DNA of 64,000 nucleotides from Eutreptiella sp. 'Long Island Sound 2002' (GCA_964036045.1 OZ038382.1:89637795-89701794); one strand, 5' to 3'; positions 33,441 to 46,639 are shown, numbered from the stretch's first letter. Notes: a model not told the origin generated them from the sequence alone. Translations and numbers: made by a program.

Positions 33441-34155
33441 CATGCCCATGCGTCAGTTATCTGGGGGTGTAGACCCCCAAAATATTTGAAGGATGCATGT
33501 CTGTCAAAAATCTGACGCATGCCCGTGTGTCAGTTATTTGGGGGGTGTAGACCCCCAAAATATTTGAAGGATGCATGTCCGTCAAATATTTGACGCATGC
33601 CCATGCGTGAGTTATCTGGGGGTGTAGACCCTGAAAACATTTGACGGATGTATGTCCGTCAAATATTTGGGGGGTCTGCACCCCCAAAAAATATTTCACG
33701 GATGTATGTCCGTCAAATATTTGACGCATGTGCATGCCGCGGTTATCTGGGGGGTGTAGACCCCCAAAATATTTGACGGATGTATGTGCGTCAAATATTT
33801 GAGGGGTCTACAGCCCCAAAATATTTGACGGATGTGTGTCCGTCAAATATGTGACGCATGCCCATGCGTCAGTTATCTGGGGGTTGTAGACCGCCAAAAT
33901 ATTTGACAGATGTATGTCCGTCACATATTTGACGCATGCCCATGCGTTAGTTATCTGGGGGGTGTAGACCCCAAGAATATTTGACGGATGTACGTCCTTG
34001 AAATATTCGGGGGGTCTACACCCCCAAAATATTTGACGGATGTATGTCCGTCAAATATTTGACACATGCCCATGCGCCAGTTATCTGGGGGGTGTACACC
34101 CCCAAAATATTTGACGGATGTGTGTCCGTCCAATATTTGGGGGGTCTACACCAGC

Positions 34156-34480
34156 TATGTGTATAAAGTCTGAAGTCCGAAGTGTTATTTGGCATCTCGT
34201 GTCAAGGACATAAAATACAACACATCTCAGCAAAAGTCTGATAAAAGTGTGGTACCCGACCCCTCCCTTCCTTCCTTCATCTCAGAAAGGGACAAAGAAA
34301 AGTGTGTCACTCCCCCCCCCCCCCCGCAACACAACCACCCACCAGAAAAAAAAACCATCACGAACACTGAAAATGTTGGGAAGAATGGGAGACCATGCAA
34401 CACAGGGGAACAGCCCCCCCGAAAGAAAAAAAAGGGTGGAAAAATGGAGCATTGGGGAAAACGGGAGGCCAGGAAAAATA
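34156..34480. other. Unique spacer between two satellites
   Basis: Begins at the AGCTATG junction with AAGTCTGAAGTCCGAAG, also seen as AAGTCTGAAGTCTGAAG at about 61.02 kb next to the other array of this satellite. Contains a C run near 34311-34325. A plus-strand frame over this spacer and the next repeat (34189-34677) has no recognisable domain. Confidence 0.55.
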
Positions 34481-35158
34481 TTCCACTTAGGTGGTGTACC
34501 CCCACCCTTTGGATAAATATGCCATTGAGGTGGTGCCCCCCCCCCCCCCTGTGGACAAACGTTCCACTGAGGTGGTATACCCCCCCCCTGTGGAAAAATG
34601 TTCCACTGAGGTGGTGTACGCCCCCCCCTCTGGATAGATATTCCACTGAGGTGGTGTACCCCCCCCCCTCAGGATAAATATTCCACTGAGGTGGTGTCCC
34701 CCCCCCCCTGTGGAAAAATGTTCCAGTGAGGTGGTGTACGCCCCCCCCGTTGGATAGATATTCCTCTGAGGTGGTGCCCCCCCCCCCCTGGGGACAAATA
34801 TTCCACTGAGGTGGTGTAGCCCCCCCCCTGTGGAAAAATGTTCAACTGCTGGAGTACGCCCCCCCCTCTGGATAGGTGTTCCACTGAGGTGGTGTACCCC
34901 CCCCCTCAGGATAAATATTCCACTGAGGTGGTGTACCCCCCCCCCCTGTGAAAATACATCCACTGAGGTAGTGTACGCCCTCCACTTTGGATAGATATTC
35001 CACTGAGGTGGTGTACCCCCCCCGCTCTGGATAAATATTCCACTTAGGTGGTGTACCCCCTCCCCTCAGGATAAATATTCCATTGAGGTGGTGCACCCCC
35101 CGCCCTATGCATAGGAATTCCACTTACGTGGTGTACCCCCCCCCTCTGTATATATATT
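34481..35158. repeat. ~40-bp tandem repeat with C runs
   Basis: About 17 units of TTCCACTGAGGTGGTGTAC, then a run of 7-10 C, then TCTGGATAAATA or TGTGGAAAAATG. Landmarks at 34562, 34601, 34641, 34681 and 34721 give a 39-40-bp period; unit length varies mainly through the C run. Confidence 0.92.
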
Positions 35159-35970
35159 CAACTTCACGGACGGGGGTAAATAATTTACGGAGGGGTCAAA
35201 TAATTCACCGAGGGGGGTAAATAATTCACGAAGGGGTCAAATAATTCACGGACGGGTCAAATAAGTCACTGAGGGGGGTAAGCAATTCAGGGAGGGGTCA
35301 AATAATTCACGGAGGGGGGTGAACAATTCACCGAGGGGTCAAATAATTCACGGAGGGGGCTGAATAATTCACGGAGGGGGGTAAATCATTCACGGAGGGG
35401 TCAAACGATTCACGGAGGGGGGTAAAAAATTCACGGAGGGGTCAAATAATTCACGGAGGGGGGTAAATAATTCACGGAGGGGTGAAAGAATTCACGCAGG
35501 GGGGTAAATAATTCACAGAGGGGTCAAATAATGCACGGAGGGGTCCAACAATTCACGGAGGGGTCAAATAATTCACGGAGGGGGGCAAACAATTCACGGA
35601 GGGGTCAAATAATTCACGTAGGGGGGTAAATAATTCACGGAGGGGGGTAAACAATTCACGAAGGGGTCAAATAATTCAGGGAGGGGGGGAAATAATTCAC
35701 GGAGGGGTCAAATAATTCACGGAGGGGGGTAAACAATTCACGGAGGGGTCAAATAATTCACGGAGGGGGGTAAACAATGCACGAAGGGTCAAATAATTCA
35801 CGGAGGGGTAAAATAATTCACGGAGGGGTCGAATAATTCACGGAAGGGGGTAAACAATTCACGGAGGGGTCAAATAATTCACGGAGGGGTACAAAATTCA
35901 CGGAGGGGTCAAATAATTCACAGAGGGGGGTAAACATTTCACGGAGGGGTCAAACAATTCACGGAGGGGT

Positions 35971-36290
35971 CAAATCATTCAGAGAGGGGGGTAAACATTT
36001 CACGGAGGGGGTTAAATAATTCACGGAGGGGTCAAATAATTCACGGAGGGGGGGTAAACAATTCACGGAGGGGTCAAATTATTCGCCTAGGGGGGTAAAT
36101 GATTCACGGAGGGGTCAAATAATTCACGGAGGGGTCAAATCATTCAGAGAGGGGGGTAAACATTTCACGGAGGGGGTTAAATAATTCACGGAGGGGTCAA
36201 ATAATTCACGGAGGGGGGTAAACAATTCACGGAGGGGCAAAATTATTCGCCTAGGGGGGTAAATGATTCACGGAGGGGTCAAATAATTCA
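35971..36290. repeat. 165-bp local duplication in the 20/21-bp satellite
   Basis: The block starting CAAATCATTCAGAGAGG at 35971 recurs at 36136 with the same rare variants (catttcacgg, attcgcctagg). Confidence 0.8.
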
Positions 36291-37720
36291 GGGAGGGGGG
36301 TAAGCAATTCACGGAGGGGTCAAATACTCCACGGAGGGGGGTAAATAATTCACGGAGGGGTCAAATAATTCTCGGAGGGGGGTAAATAATTCACGGAGGG
36401 GTCAAATAATTCACGGAGGGGGGGAAATAATTCACGGAGGGATCAAATAATTCACGGAGGGGGGTAAATAATTCACGGAGGGGTCAAATAATTCACGGAG
36501 GGGTCAAATAATTCACGGAGCGGGGTAAATAATTCACGGAGGGGCCAAAGAATTCACGGAGGGGGGTAAATAATTCACGGAGGGGTCAAATATTTCACGG
36601 AGGGGGGTAAATAATTCACGGAGGGGTCGAATAATTCACAGAGGGGTCAAAGAATTCACGGAGGGGGGAAACAATTCACGGAGGGGTCAAATAATTCACG
36701 GAGCGGGGTACATAATTCACGGAGGGGTCAAAGAATTCACGGAGGGGGGTAAATAATTCACGGAGGGGTGAAATAATTCACGGAGGGGGGTAAATAATTC
36801 ACGGAGGGGTCAAATAATTCACAGAGGGGTCAAAGAATTCACGGAGGGGGGAAATAATTCACGGAGGGGTCAAATAATTCACGGAGGGGTCAAATCATTC
36901 ACGGAGGGGTCAAACAATTCACGGAGGGGTCAAATAATTCACGGAGGGGGGAATGATTCACGGAGGGGTCAAAAAATTCACCGAGGGGTCAAACAACTCA
37001 CGGAGGGGTCAAATAAATCACGGAGGGGGGTAAATAATTCACGGAGGGGTCATAAAATTGACGGAGGGGGGTAAATAATTCACGGAGGGGTCAAATAATT
37101 CACGGAGGGGTCAAATAATTCACGGAGGGGTCAAATAAATCACAGAGGGGGGTAAATAATTCACGGAGGGGTCAAAAAATTGACGGAGGGGGGTAAACGG
37201 TTCACGGAGGGGTCAAATAATTCACTGAGGGGGGTAAACAATTCACGGAGGGGTCAAATAACTCAAGGAGGGGGGTAAATAATTCACGGAGGGGTCAAAT
37301 AATTCACACAGGGGTCAAATAAGTCACGGAGGGGGGTAAATAATTCACGGAGGGGTCAAATAATTCACGGAGGGGTGAAATAATTCACGGAGGGGTCAAA
37401 CAATTCACAGAGGGGTCAAATGATTCACGGAGGGGAGGGGATAATTCACGGAGGGGTCAAATAATTCACGGAGGGGTCAAATAATTCACGGAGGGGTCAA
37501 ATAATTCACGGAGGGGTCAAATAATTAACGGAGGGCGGTAAATAATTCACGGAGGGGTCAAATCATTCACGGAGGGGGGTAAACAATTCACGGAAGGGTC
37601 AAATAATTCACGGAGGGGGGTAAATAATTCACGGAGGGGTCAAATGATTCACACAAGGGTCAAATCATTCACAGAGGGGGGTAAATAATTCACGGAGGGG
37701 TCAAACAATTCACGGAGGGG

Positions 37721-40700
37721 TGAAGTAATCCACGGAGGGGGGGGGATAATTCACGGAGGGGTCAAATAATTCACGGAGGGGTCAAATAATTCACGGAGGG
37801 GTCAAACAATTCACGGAGGGGTCAAACAATTCACGGAGGGGGGTAAACAATTCACGGAGGGGGGGGGATAATTCACGGAGGGGTCAAATAATTCATGGAG
37901 GAGTCAAATAATCCACGGAGGGGTCAAACAATTCACGGAGGGGTCAAATAGTTCACGGAGGGGGGTAAGCAATTCACGGAGGGGTCAAATAATTCACGGA
38001 GGGGTCAAATAATTCACGGAGGGGTCAAATCATTCACGGAGGGGGGTAATTATTTCACGGAAGGGTCAAATAATTCACGGAGGGGGGTAAATAATTCACG
38101 GAGGGGTCAAATAATTCACACAGGGGTCAAATCATTCACAGAGGGGGGTAAATAATTCACGGAGGGGTCAAACAATTCACGGAGGGGTGAAGTAATCCAC
38201 GGAGGGGGGGGGAGAATTCACGGAGGGGTCAAATAATTCACGGAGGGGTCAAATAATTCACGGAGGGGTCAAACAATTCACGGAGGGGTCAAACAATTCA
38301 CGGAGGGGGGTAAACAATTCACGGAGGGGGGGGGGGAAATTCACGGAGGGGTCAAATAATTCATGGAGGGGTCAAATAATCCACGGAGGGGTCAAACAAT
38401 TCACGGAGGGGTCAAATAGTTCACGGAGGGGGGTAAACAATTCACGGAGGGGTCAAATAATTCACGGAGGGGTCAAATAATTCACGGAGGGGTCAAACAA
38501 TTCACGGAGGGGTCAAATAATTCACAGAGGGGGGTAAGTAATTCACGGAGGGGTCAAACGATTCACGAGGGGGGTAAACAATTCACGGAGGGGTGAAAGG
38601 ATTCACGCAGGGGTCAAATAATTCACGGAGGGGTCAATGAATTCACGGGGGGGTCAAACATTTCACGGAGGGGTCAAATAATTCACGGAGGGGGGTAAAC
38701 AATTGACGGAGGGGTCAAATAATTCAAGTTGGGGGGTTAATAATTCACGGAGGAATCAAATATTTCACTGAGGGATCAAATAATTCACGGAGGGGGGTAA
38801 ATAATACGCGGAGGGGTAAAAAAATTCAGGGAGGGCGGTAAACAATTCACGGAGGGATCAAATAATTCACCGAGGGATCAAATAATTCACGGAGGGGTCA
38901 AATAATTCAGCGAGGGGGGTAAACAATTCACGGAGGGGTCAAACAATTCACTGAGGGGGGTAAACAATTCACGGAGGGGTCAAATAACTCACGGAGGGGG
39001 GTAAATAATTCACGGAGGGGTCAAATAATTCACACAGGGGTCAAATAAGTCACGGAGGGGGGTAAATAATTCACGGAGGGGTCAAATAATTCACGGAGCG
39101 GTGAAATAATTCACGGAAAGGGGGGAATAATTCACACAGGGGTCAAAGAATTCACGGACGGGGGTAAATAATTCACGGAGGGGTCAAATAATTCACGGAG
39201 GGGTCAAATGATTCACGGAGGGGTCAAACAATTCACGGAGGGGTCAAATAATTCACGGAGGGGAGGGGATAATTCACGGAGGGGTCAAATAATTCACGGA
39301 GGGGTCAAATAATTTACGGAGGGGTCAAATAATTCACGGAGGGGTCAAATAATTAACGGAGGGCGGTAATTAACTCACGGAGGGGTCAAATCAATCACGG
39401 AGGGGGGTAAACAATTCACGGAAGGGTCAAATAATTCACGGAGGGGAGTAAATAATTCACGGAGGGGTCAAATAATTCACGGAGGGGTCAAATAATTAAC
39501 GGAGGGCGGTAAATAATTCACGGAGGGGTCAAATCATTCACGGAGGGGGGTAAACAATTCACGGAAGGGTCAAATAATTCACGGAGGGGGGTAAATAATT
39601 CACGGAGGGGTCAAATGATTCACACAAGGGTCAAATCATTCACAGAGGGGGGTAAATAATTCACGGAGGGGTCAAACAATTCACGGAGGGGTGAAGTAAT
39701 CCACGGAGGGGGGGGGATAATTCACGGAGGGGTCAAATAATTCACGGAGGGGTCAAATAATTCACGGAGGGGTCAAACAATTCACGGAGGGGTCAAACAA
39801 TTCACGGAGGGGGGTAAACAATTCACGGAGGGGGGGGGATAATTCACGGAGGGGTCAAATAATTCATGGAGGAGTCAAATAATCCACGGAGGGGTCAAAC
39901 AATTCACGGAGGGGTCAAATAGTTCACGGAGGGGGGTAAGCAATTCACGGAGGGGTCAAATAATTCACGGAGGGGTCAAATAATTCACGGAGGGGTCAAA
40001 TCATTCACGGAGGGGGGTAATTATTTCACGGAAGGGTCAAATAATTCACGGAGGGGGGTAAATAATTCACGGAGGGGTCAAATAATTCACACAGGGGTCA
40101 AATCATTCACAGAGGGGGGTAAATAATTCACGGAGGGGTCAAACAATTCACGGAGGGGTGAAGTAATCCACGGAGGGGGGGGGAGAATTCACGGAGGGGT
40201 CAAATAATTCACGGAGGGGTCAAATAATTCACGGAGGGGTCAAACAATTCACGGAGGGGTCAAACAATTCACGGAGGGGGGTAAACAATTCACGGAGGGG
40301 AAGGGGGAAATTCACGGAGGGGTCAAATAATTCATGGAGGGGTCAAATAATCCACGGAGGGGTCAAACAATTCACGGAGGGGTCAAATAGTTCACGGAGG
40401 GGGGTAAACAATTCACGGAGGGGTCAAATAATTCACGGAGGGGTCAAATAATTCACGGAGGGGTCAAACAATTCACGGAGGGGTCAAATAATTCACAGAG
40501 GGGGGTAAGTAATTCACGGAGGGGTCAAACGATTCACGAGGGGGGTAAACAATTCACGGAGGGGTGAAAGGATTCACGCAGGGGTCAAATAATTCACGGA
40601 GGGGTCAATGAATTCACGGGGGGGTCAAACATTTCACGGAGGGGTCAAATAATTCACGGAGGGGGGTAAACAATTGACGGAGGGGTCAAATAATTCACGT

Positions 40701-41640
40701 TGGGGGGTTAATAATTCACGGAGGAATCAAATATTTCACTGAGGGATCAAATAATTCACGGAGGGGGGTAAATAATACGCGGAGGGGTAAAAAAATTCAG
40801 GGAGGGCGGTAAACAATTCACGGAGGGATCAAATAATTCACGGAGGGATCAAATAATTCACGGAGGGGTCAAATAATTCAGCGAGGGGGGTAAACAATTC
40901 ACGGAGGGGTCAAACAATTCACTGAGGGGGGTAAACAATTCACGGAGGGGTCAAATAACTCACGGAGGGGGGTAAATAATTCACGGAGGGGTCAAATAAT
41001 TCACACAGGGGTCAAATAAGTCACGGAGGGGGGTAAATAATTCACGGAGGGGTCAAATAATTCACGGAGCGGTGAAATAATTCACGGAAAGGGGGGAATA
41101 ATTCACACAGGGGTCAAAGAATTCACGGACGGGGGTAAATAATTCACGGAGGGGTCAAATAATTCACGGAGGGGTCAAATGATTCACGGAGGGGTCAAAC
41201 AATTCACGGAGGGGTCAAATAATTCACGGAGGGGAGGGGATAATTCACGGAGGGGTCAAATAATTCACGGAGGGGTCAAATAATTTACGGAGGGGTCAAA
41301 TAATTCACGGAGGGGTCAAATAATTAACGGAGGGCGGTAATTAACTCACGGAGGGGTCAAATCATTCACGGAGGGGGGTAAACAATTCACGGAAGGGTCA
41401 AATAATTCACGGAGGGGAGTAAATAATTCACGGAGGGGTCAAATAATTCACACAGGGGTCAAATCATTCACAGAGGGGGGTAAACAATTCACGGAGGGGT
41501 CAAACAATTCACGGAGGGGTGAAGTAATTCACGGAGGGGGGGTGATAATTCACGGAGGGGTCAAATAATTCACGGAGGGGTCAAATAATTCACGGAGGGG
41601 TCAAACAATTCACGGAGGGGTCAAACAATTCACGGAGGGG
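37721..41640. repeat. ~1971-bp higher-order repeat in the 20/21-bp satellite
   Basis: Rare variants recur at a fixed offset of 1971 bp: TGAAGTAATCCACGG at 37721 and 39692, and at 38188 and 40159; GGGTGAAAGG at 38591 and 40562; GTGAAATAATTCACGGAAAG at 39101 and 41072. A nested ~467-bp duplication is visible (37721 against 38188). Confidence 0.85.
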
Positions 41641-42179
41641 GGTAAACAATTCACGGAGGGGGGGGGGGAATTCACGGAGGGGTCAAATAATTCATGGAGG
41701 GGTCAAATAATCCACGGAGGAGTCAAATAATTCACGGAGGGGTCAAATAATTCACGGAGGGGGGTAAACAATTCACGGAGGGGTCAAATAATTCACGGAG
41801 GGGTCAAATGATTCACGGAGGGGTCAAATAATGCACGGAGTGGGGTAAACAATGCACGGAGGGGTCAAATAATTCACAGAGGGAGGTAAGTAATTCACGG
41901 AGGGGTCAAACAATTCACGAGGGGGGTAAACAATTCACGGAGGGGTGAAAGGATTCACGCAGGGGTCAAATAATTCACAGAGGGGGGTAAGTAATTCACG
42001 GAGGGGTCAAACAATTCACGAGGGGGGTAAACAATTCACGGAGGGGTGAAAGGATTCACGCAGGGGTCAAATAATTCACGGAGGGGTCAAATAATTCACG
42101 GGGGGGGTCAAACAATTCACAGAGGGGTCAAATAATTCACGGAGGGGGGTAAACAATTCACGGAGGTGTCAAATAATTC

Positions 42180-45100
42180 ACGGTGGGGGGTTAATAATTC
42201 ACGGAGGGATCAAATATTTCACTGAGGGATCAAATAGTTCACGGAGGGAGGTAAATAATTCACGGAGGGGTCAAATAATTCACGGAGGGGGGTAAATAAT
42301 TCACGGAGGGATCAAATAATTCACGGAGGGGGGTAAACAATTCACGGAGGGGTCAAACAATTCACGGAGGGGGGTAAATAATTCACGGTAGGGTCAAATA
42401 ATTCACGGAGGGGGGTAAATAACTCACGGCGGGGGGTAAACAATTCACGGAGGGGTCATATAACTCACTGAGGGGGGTAAACAATTCACGGAGGGGTCAA
42501 ATAACTCACGGAGGGGGGTAAAAAATTCACGGAGGGGTCAAACAATTCACGGAGGGGTCAAACAATTCACGGAGGGGGGTAAATAATTCACGGTGGGGTC
42601 AAATAACTCACGGAGGGGGGTAAACGATTCACGGAGGGGTCAAATAATTCACGGCGGGGGGTAAACAATTCACGGAGGGGTCAAAAAATTCAGTGAGGGG
42701 GGTAAACAATTCACGGAGGGGTCAAATAACTCACGGAGGGGGGTAAATAATTCATGGAGGGGTCAAAAAATTCACACAGGGGTCAAATAAGTCACGGAGG
42801 GGGGTAAATAATTCACGGAGGGGTCAAATAATTCACGGAGCGGTGAAATAATTCACGGAAAGGGGGGAATAATTCACGGCGGGGTCAAATAATTCACGGA
42901 CAGGGGTAAATAATTCACGGAGGGGTCAAATAATTCACGGAGGGGTCAAATAATTCACGGAGGCATCAAATATTTCACTGCGGGATCAAAAAATTCACAC
43001 AGGGGGGTAAATAATTTAGGGAGGGGTCAAATAATTCACGGAGGGGGGTAAATAATTCACGGAGGGATCAAATAATTCACGGAGGGGGGTAAACAATTCA
43101 CGGAGGGGTCAAACAATTCACGGAGGGGGGTAAATAATTCACGATAAGGTCAAATAATTCACGGAGGGGGGTAAGTAATTCACGGAGGGGTCAAAGGATT
43201 CACGAGGGGGGTAAACAATTCACGGAGGGGTGAAAAGATTCACGCAGGGGTCAAATAATTCACGGAGGGGTCAATGAATTCACGGGGGGGTCAAACATTT
43301 CACGGAGGGGTCAAATAATTCACGGAGGGGGGTAAACAATTGACGGAGGGGTCAAATAATTCACGTTGGGGGGTTAATAATTCACGGAGGAATCAAATAT
43401 TTCACTGAGGGATCAAAGAATTCACGGAGGGGGGTAAATAATACGCGGAGGGGTCAAAAAATTCAGGGAGGACGGTAAACAATTCACGGAGGGGTCAAAT
43501 AATTCACGGAGGGATCAAATAATTCACGGAGGGGTCAAATAATTCAGCGAGGGGGGTAAACAATTCACGGAGGGGTCAAACAATTCACTGAGGGGGGTAA
43601 ACAATTCACGGAGGGGTCAAATAACTCACGGAGGGGGGTAAATAATTCACGGAGGGGTCAAATAATTCACACAGGGGTCAAATAAGTCACGGAGGGGGGT
43701 AAATAATTCACGGAGGGGTCAAATAATTCACGGAGGGGTGAAATAATTCACGGAAAGGGGGGAATAATTCACACAGGGGTCAAATAATTCACGGACGGGG
43801 GTAAATAATTCACGGAGGGGTCAAATAATTCACGGAGGGGTCAAATAATTCACGGAGGGGTCAAACAATTCACGGAGGGGTCAAATAATTCACGGAGGGG
43901 AGGGGATAATTCACGGAGGGGTCAAATAATTCACGGAGGGGTCAAATAATTCACGGAGGGGTCAAATAATTCACGGAGGGGTCAAATAATTAACGGAGGG
44001 CGGTAAATAATTCACGGAGGGGTCAAATCATTCACGGAGGGGGGTAAACAATTCACGGAAGGGTCAAATAATTCACGGAGGGGGGTAAATAATTCACGGA
44101 GGGGTCAAATAATTCACACAGGGGTCAAATCATTCACAGAGGGGGGTAAACAATTCACGGAGGGGTCAAACAATTCACGGAGGGGTGAAGTAATTCACGG
44201 AGGGGGGGCGATAATTCACGGAGGTGTCAAATAATTCACGGAGGGGTCAAATAATTCACGGAGGGGTCAAACAATTCACGGAGGGGTCAAACAATTCACG
44301 GAGGGGGGTAAACAATTCACGGAGGGGGGGGGGAAATTCACGGAGGGGTCAAATAATTCATGGAGGGGTCAAATAATCCACGGAGGGGTCAAACAATTCA
44401 CGGAGGGGTCAAATAATTCACGGAGGGGGGTAAACAATTCACGGAGGGGTCAAATAATTCACGGAGGGGTCAAATGATTCACGGAGGAGTCAAATAATTC
44501 ACGGAGGGGTCAAACAATTCACGGAGGGGTCAAAAAATTCACAGAGGGGGGTAAGTAATTCACGGAGGGGTCAAACAATTCACGAGAAGGGTAAACAATT
44601 CAGGGAGGGGTGAAAGGATTCACGCAGGGGTCAAATAATTCACGGGGGGGGTCAAACAATTCACAGAGGGGTCAAATAATTCACGGAGGGGGGTAAACAA
44701 TTCACGCAGGGGTCAAAAAATTCACGGTGGGGGGTTAATAATTCACGGAGGGATCAAATATTTCACTGAGCGATCAAATAGTTCACGGAGGGAGGTAAAT
44801 AATTCACGGAGGGGTCAAATAATTCACGGAGGGGGGTAAATAATTCACGGAGGGATCAAATAATTCACGGAGGGGGGTAAACAATTCACGGAGGGGTCAA
44901 ACAATTCACGGAGGGGGGTAAATACTTCACGGTGGGGTCAAATAATTCACGGAGGGGAATAAATAACTCACGGCGGGGGGTAAACAATTCACGGAGGGGT
45001 CATATAACTCACTGAGGGGGGTAAACAATTCACGGAGGGGTCAAATAACTCACGGAGGGGGGTAAATAATTCACGGAGGGGTCAAACAATTCACGGAGGG

Positions 45101-45700
45101 GTCAAACAATTCACGGAGGGGGGTAAATAATTCACGGTGGGGTCAAATAACTCACGGAGGGGGGTAAACGATTCACGGAGGGGTCAAATAATTCACGGCG
45201 GGGGGTAAACAATTCACGGAGGGGTCAAAAAATTCAGTGAGGGGGGTAAACAATTCACGGAGGGGTCAAATAATTCACGGAGGGGGGTAAATAATTCACG
45301 GAGGGGTCAAAAAATTCACACAGGGGTCAAATAAGTCACGGAGGGGGGTAAATAATTCACGGAGGGGTCAAATAATTCACGGAGCGGTGAAATAATTCAC
45401 GGAAAGGGGGGAATAATTCACGGCGGGGTCAAATAATTCACGGACAGGGGTAAATAATTCACGGAGGGGTCAAATAATTCACGGAGGGGTCAAATAATTC
45501 ACGGAGGCATCAAATATTTCACTGCGGGATCAAATAATTCACAGAGGGGGGTAAATAATTTAGGGAGGGGTCAAATAATTCACGGAGGGGGGTAAATAAT
45601 TCACGGAGGGATCAAATAATTCACGGAGGGGGGTAAACAATTCACGGAGGGGTCAAACAATTCACGGAGGGGGGTAAATAATTCACGATGGGGTCAAATA
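42180..45700. repeat. ~2544-bp higher-order repeat in the 20/21-bp satellite
   Basis: Rare variants recur 2544 bp apart: CGGTGGGGGGTTAATAA at 42181 and 44725, the GTGAAATAATTCACGGAAAG block at 42843 and 45387, and AATTCACGGCGGGGTC at 42871 and 45415. An AATTGACGGA block at 40672 recurs at 43338 (2666 bp), so this region is a mosaic of the adjoining higher-order repeat. Confidence 0.8.
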
Positions 45701-46639
45701 ATTCACGGAGGGGGGTAAATAATTCACGGAGGGGTCAAATAATTCACGGAGGGGTCAAATAATTCACGGAGGGGGGTAAACAATTCACGGAGGGGGTTAA
45801 ATAATTCACGGAGGGGTCAAATAATTCACGGAGGGGTAAAAAAATTCACGGAGGGGGGTAAACAATTCACGGAGAGGTCAAAAAATTCACGGTGGAAGGA
45901 TAATAATTAACGAAGGGGTCAAATATTTCACGGAGGGGTCAAATAATTCACGGAGGGGGGTAAATAATTCACGGAGGGATCAAGTAATTCACGGAGGGGG
46001 GTAAACAATTCACGGAGGGGTCAAACAATTCACGGAGGGGGGTAAATAATTCACGGTGGGGTCAAATAATTCACGGAGGGGGGTAAATAATTCACGGACG
46101 GGTCAAATAATTCACGGAGGGGGGTAAATAATTCACGGAGGGGTCAAATAATTCACGGAGGGGTCAAATAATTCACGGAGGGGTCAAATAATTCACGGAG
46201 GGGTCAAACAATTCACGGAGGGGTCAAAAAATTCACAGAGGGGGGTGAAGAATTCACGGAGGGGTCAAATAATTCACGGAGGGTGGTAAACAATTCACGG
46301 AGGGGTCAAATAATTCACGGAGGGGGGGGAATAATTCATGGAGGGGTCAAATAATTCACGGAGGGGTCAAATAATTCACAGAGGGGTCAAATAATTCACG
46401 GAGGGGGGTAAATAATTCACGGAGGGGTCAAATAATTCACGGGGGGGGGGTAAAGAATTCACGCAGGGGGGTAAATAATTCACAGAGGGGTCAAATAATT
46501 CCCCGAGGGGTCAAACAATTCACGGAGGGGTCAAATAATTCACGGAGGGGAGACGCCCACGCGTAGCCCTTGCGGCCGCTGTGGGGGTGTCCTAGTGCCG
46601 TGGGTGGCTAGGGGGGGGGGGGGTCGGTCCTAACCCCTT

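Larger units (their letters stand above)
25100..34155. repeat. Modular 26-bp palindromic satellite, first array
   Basis: The array is a string of 26-bp modules, each an 18-bp dyad core plus an 8-bp linker. Core A is GACGGATGTATGTCCGTC with linker AAATATTT. Core B is GACGCATGCCCATGCGTC with linker AGTTATCT. Core C is GGGGGGTCTACACCCCCA with linker AAATATTT, and often appears flipped (centre TGTAGA). Common words are A-C (52 bp) and A-B-flipped C (78 bp). Variation is mostly point changes in the core centres. Short frames with MTDIHPSNILGVYTPQ-like peptides on the minus strand are repeat by-products. Confidence 0.93.
35160..46552. repeat. Two-state 20/21-bp G-rich satellite
   Basis: About 550 units of two kinds: a 20-bp type AATTCACGGAGGGGTCAAAT, and a 21-bp type that has GGGGGGTAAAT after AATTCACGGA. 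The next unit joins as aaTaattc or aaCaattc, a second binary variable. The array has no long frames on either strand and no gene. Confidence 0.96.

Noticed and set aside
25100-34155. CRISPR-like reading of regularly spaced palindromic repeats
   Set aside because: There are no unique spacers: every segment is one of three repeating modules, the context is eukaryotic and no cas genes are present.
34189-35123. Frames over the 40-bp C-run repeat
   Set aside because: They encode only the repeat (GTPPQWNIYPEGG-like peptides) and shift with C-run length.
35160-46552. Telomeric repeat interpretation of the G-rich 20/21-bp array
   Set aside because: Unit length and sequence do not match known short telomere motifs, and the array is internal between other sequences.
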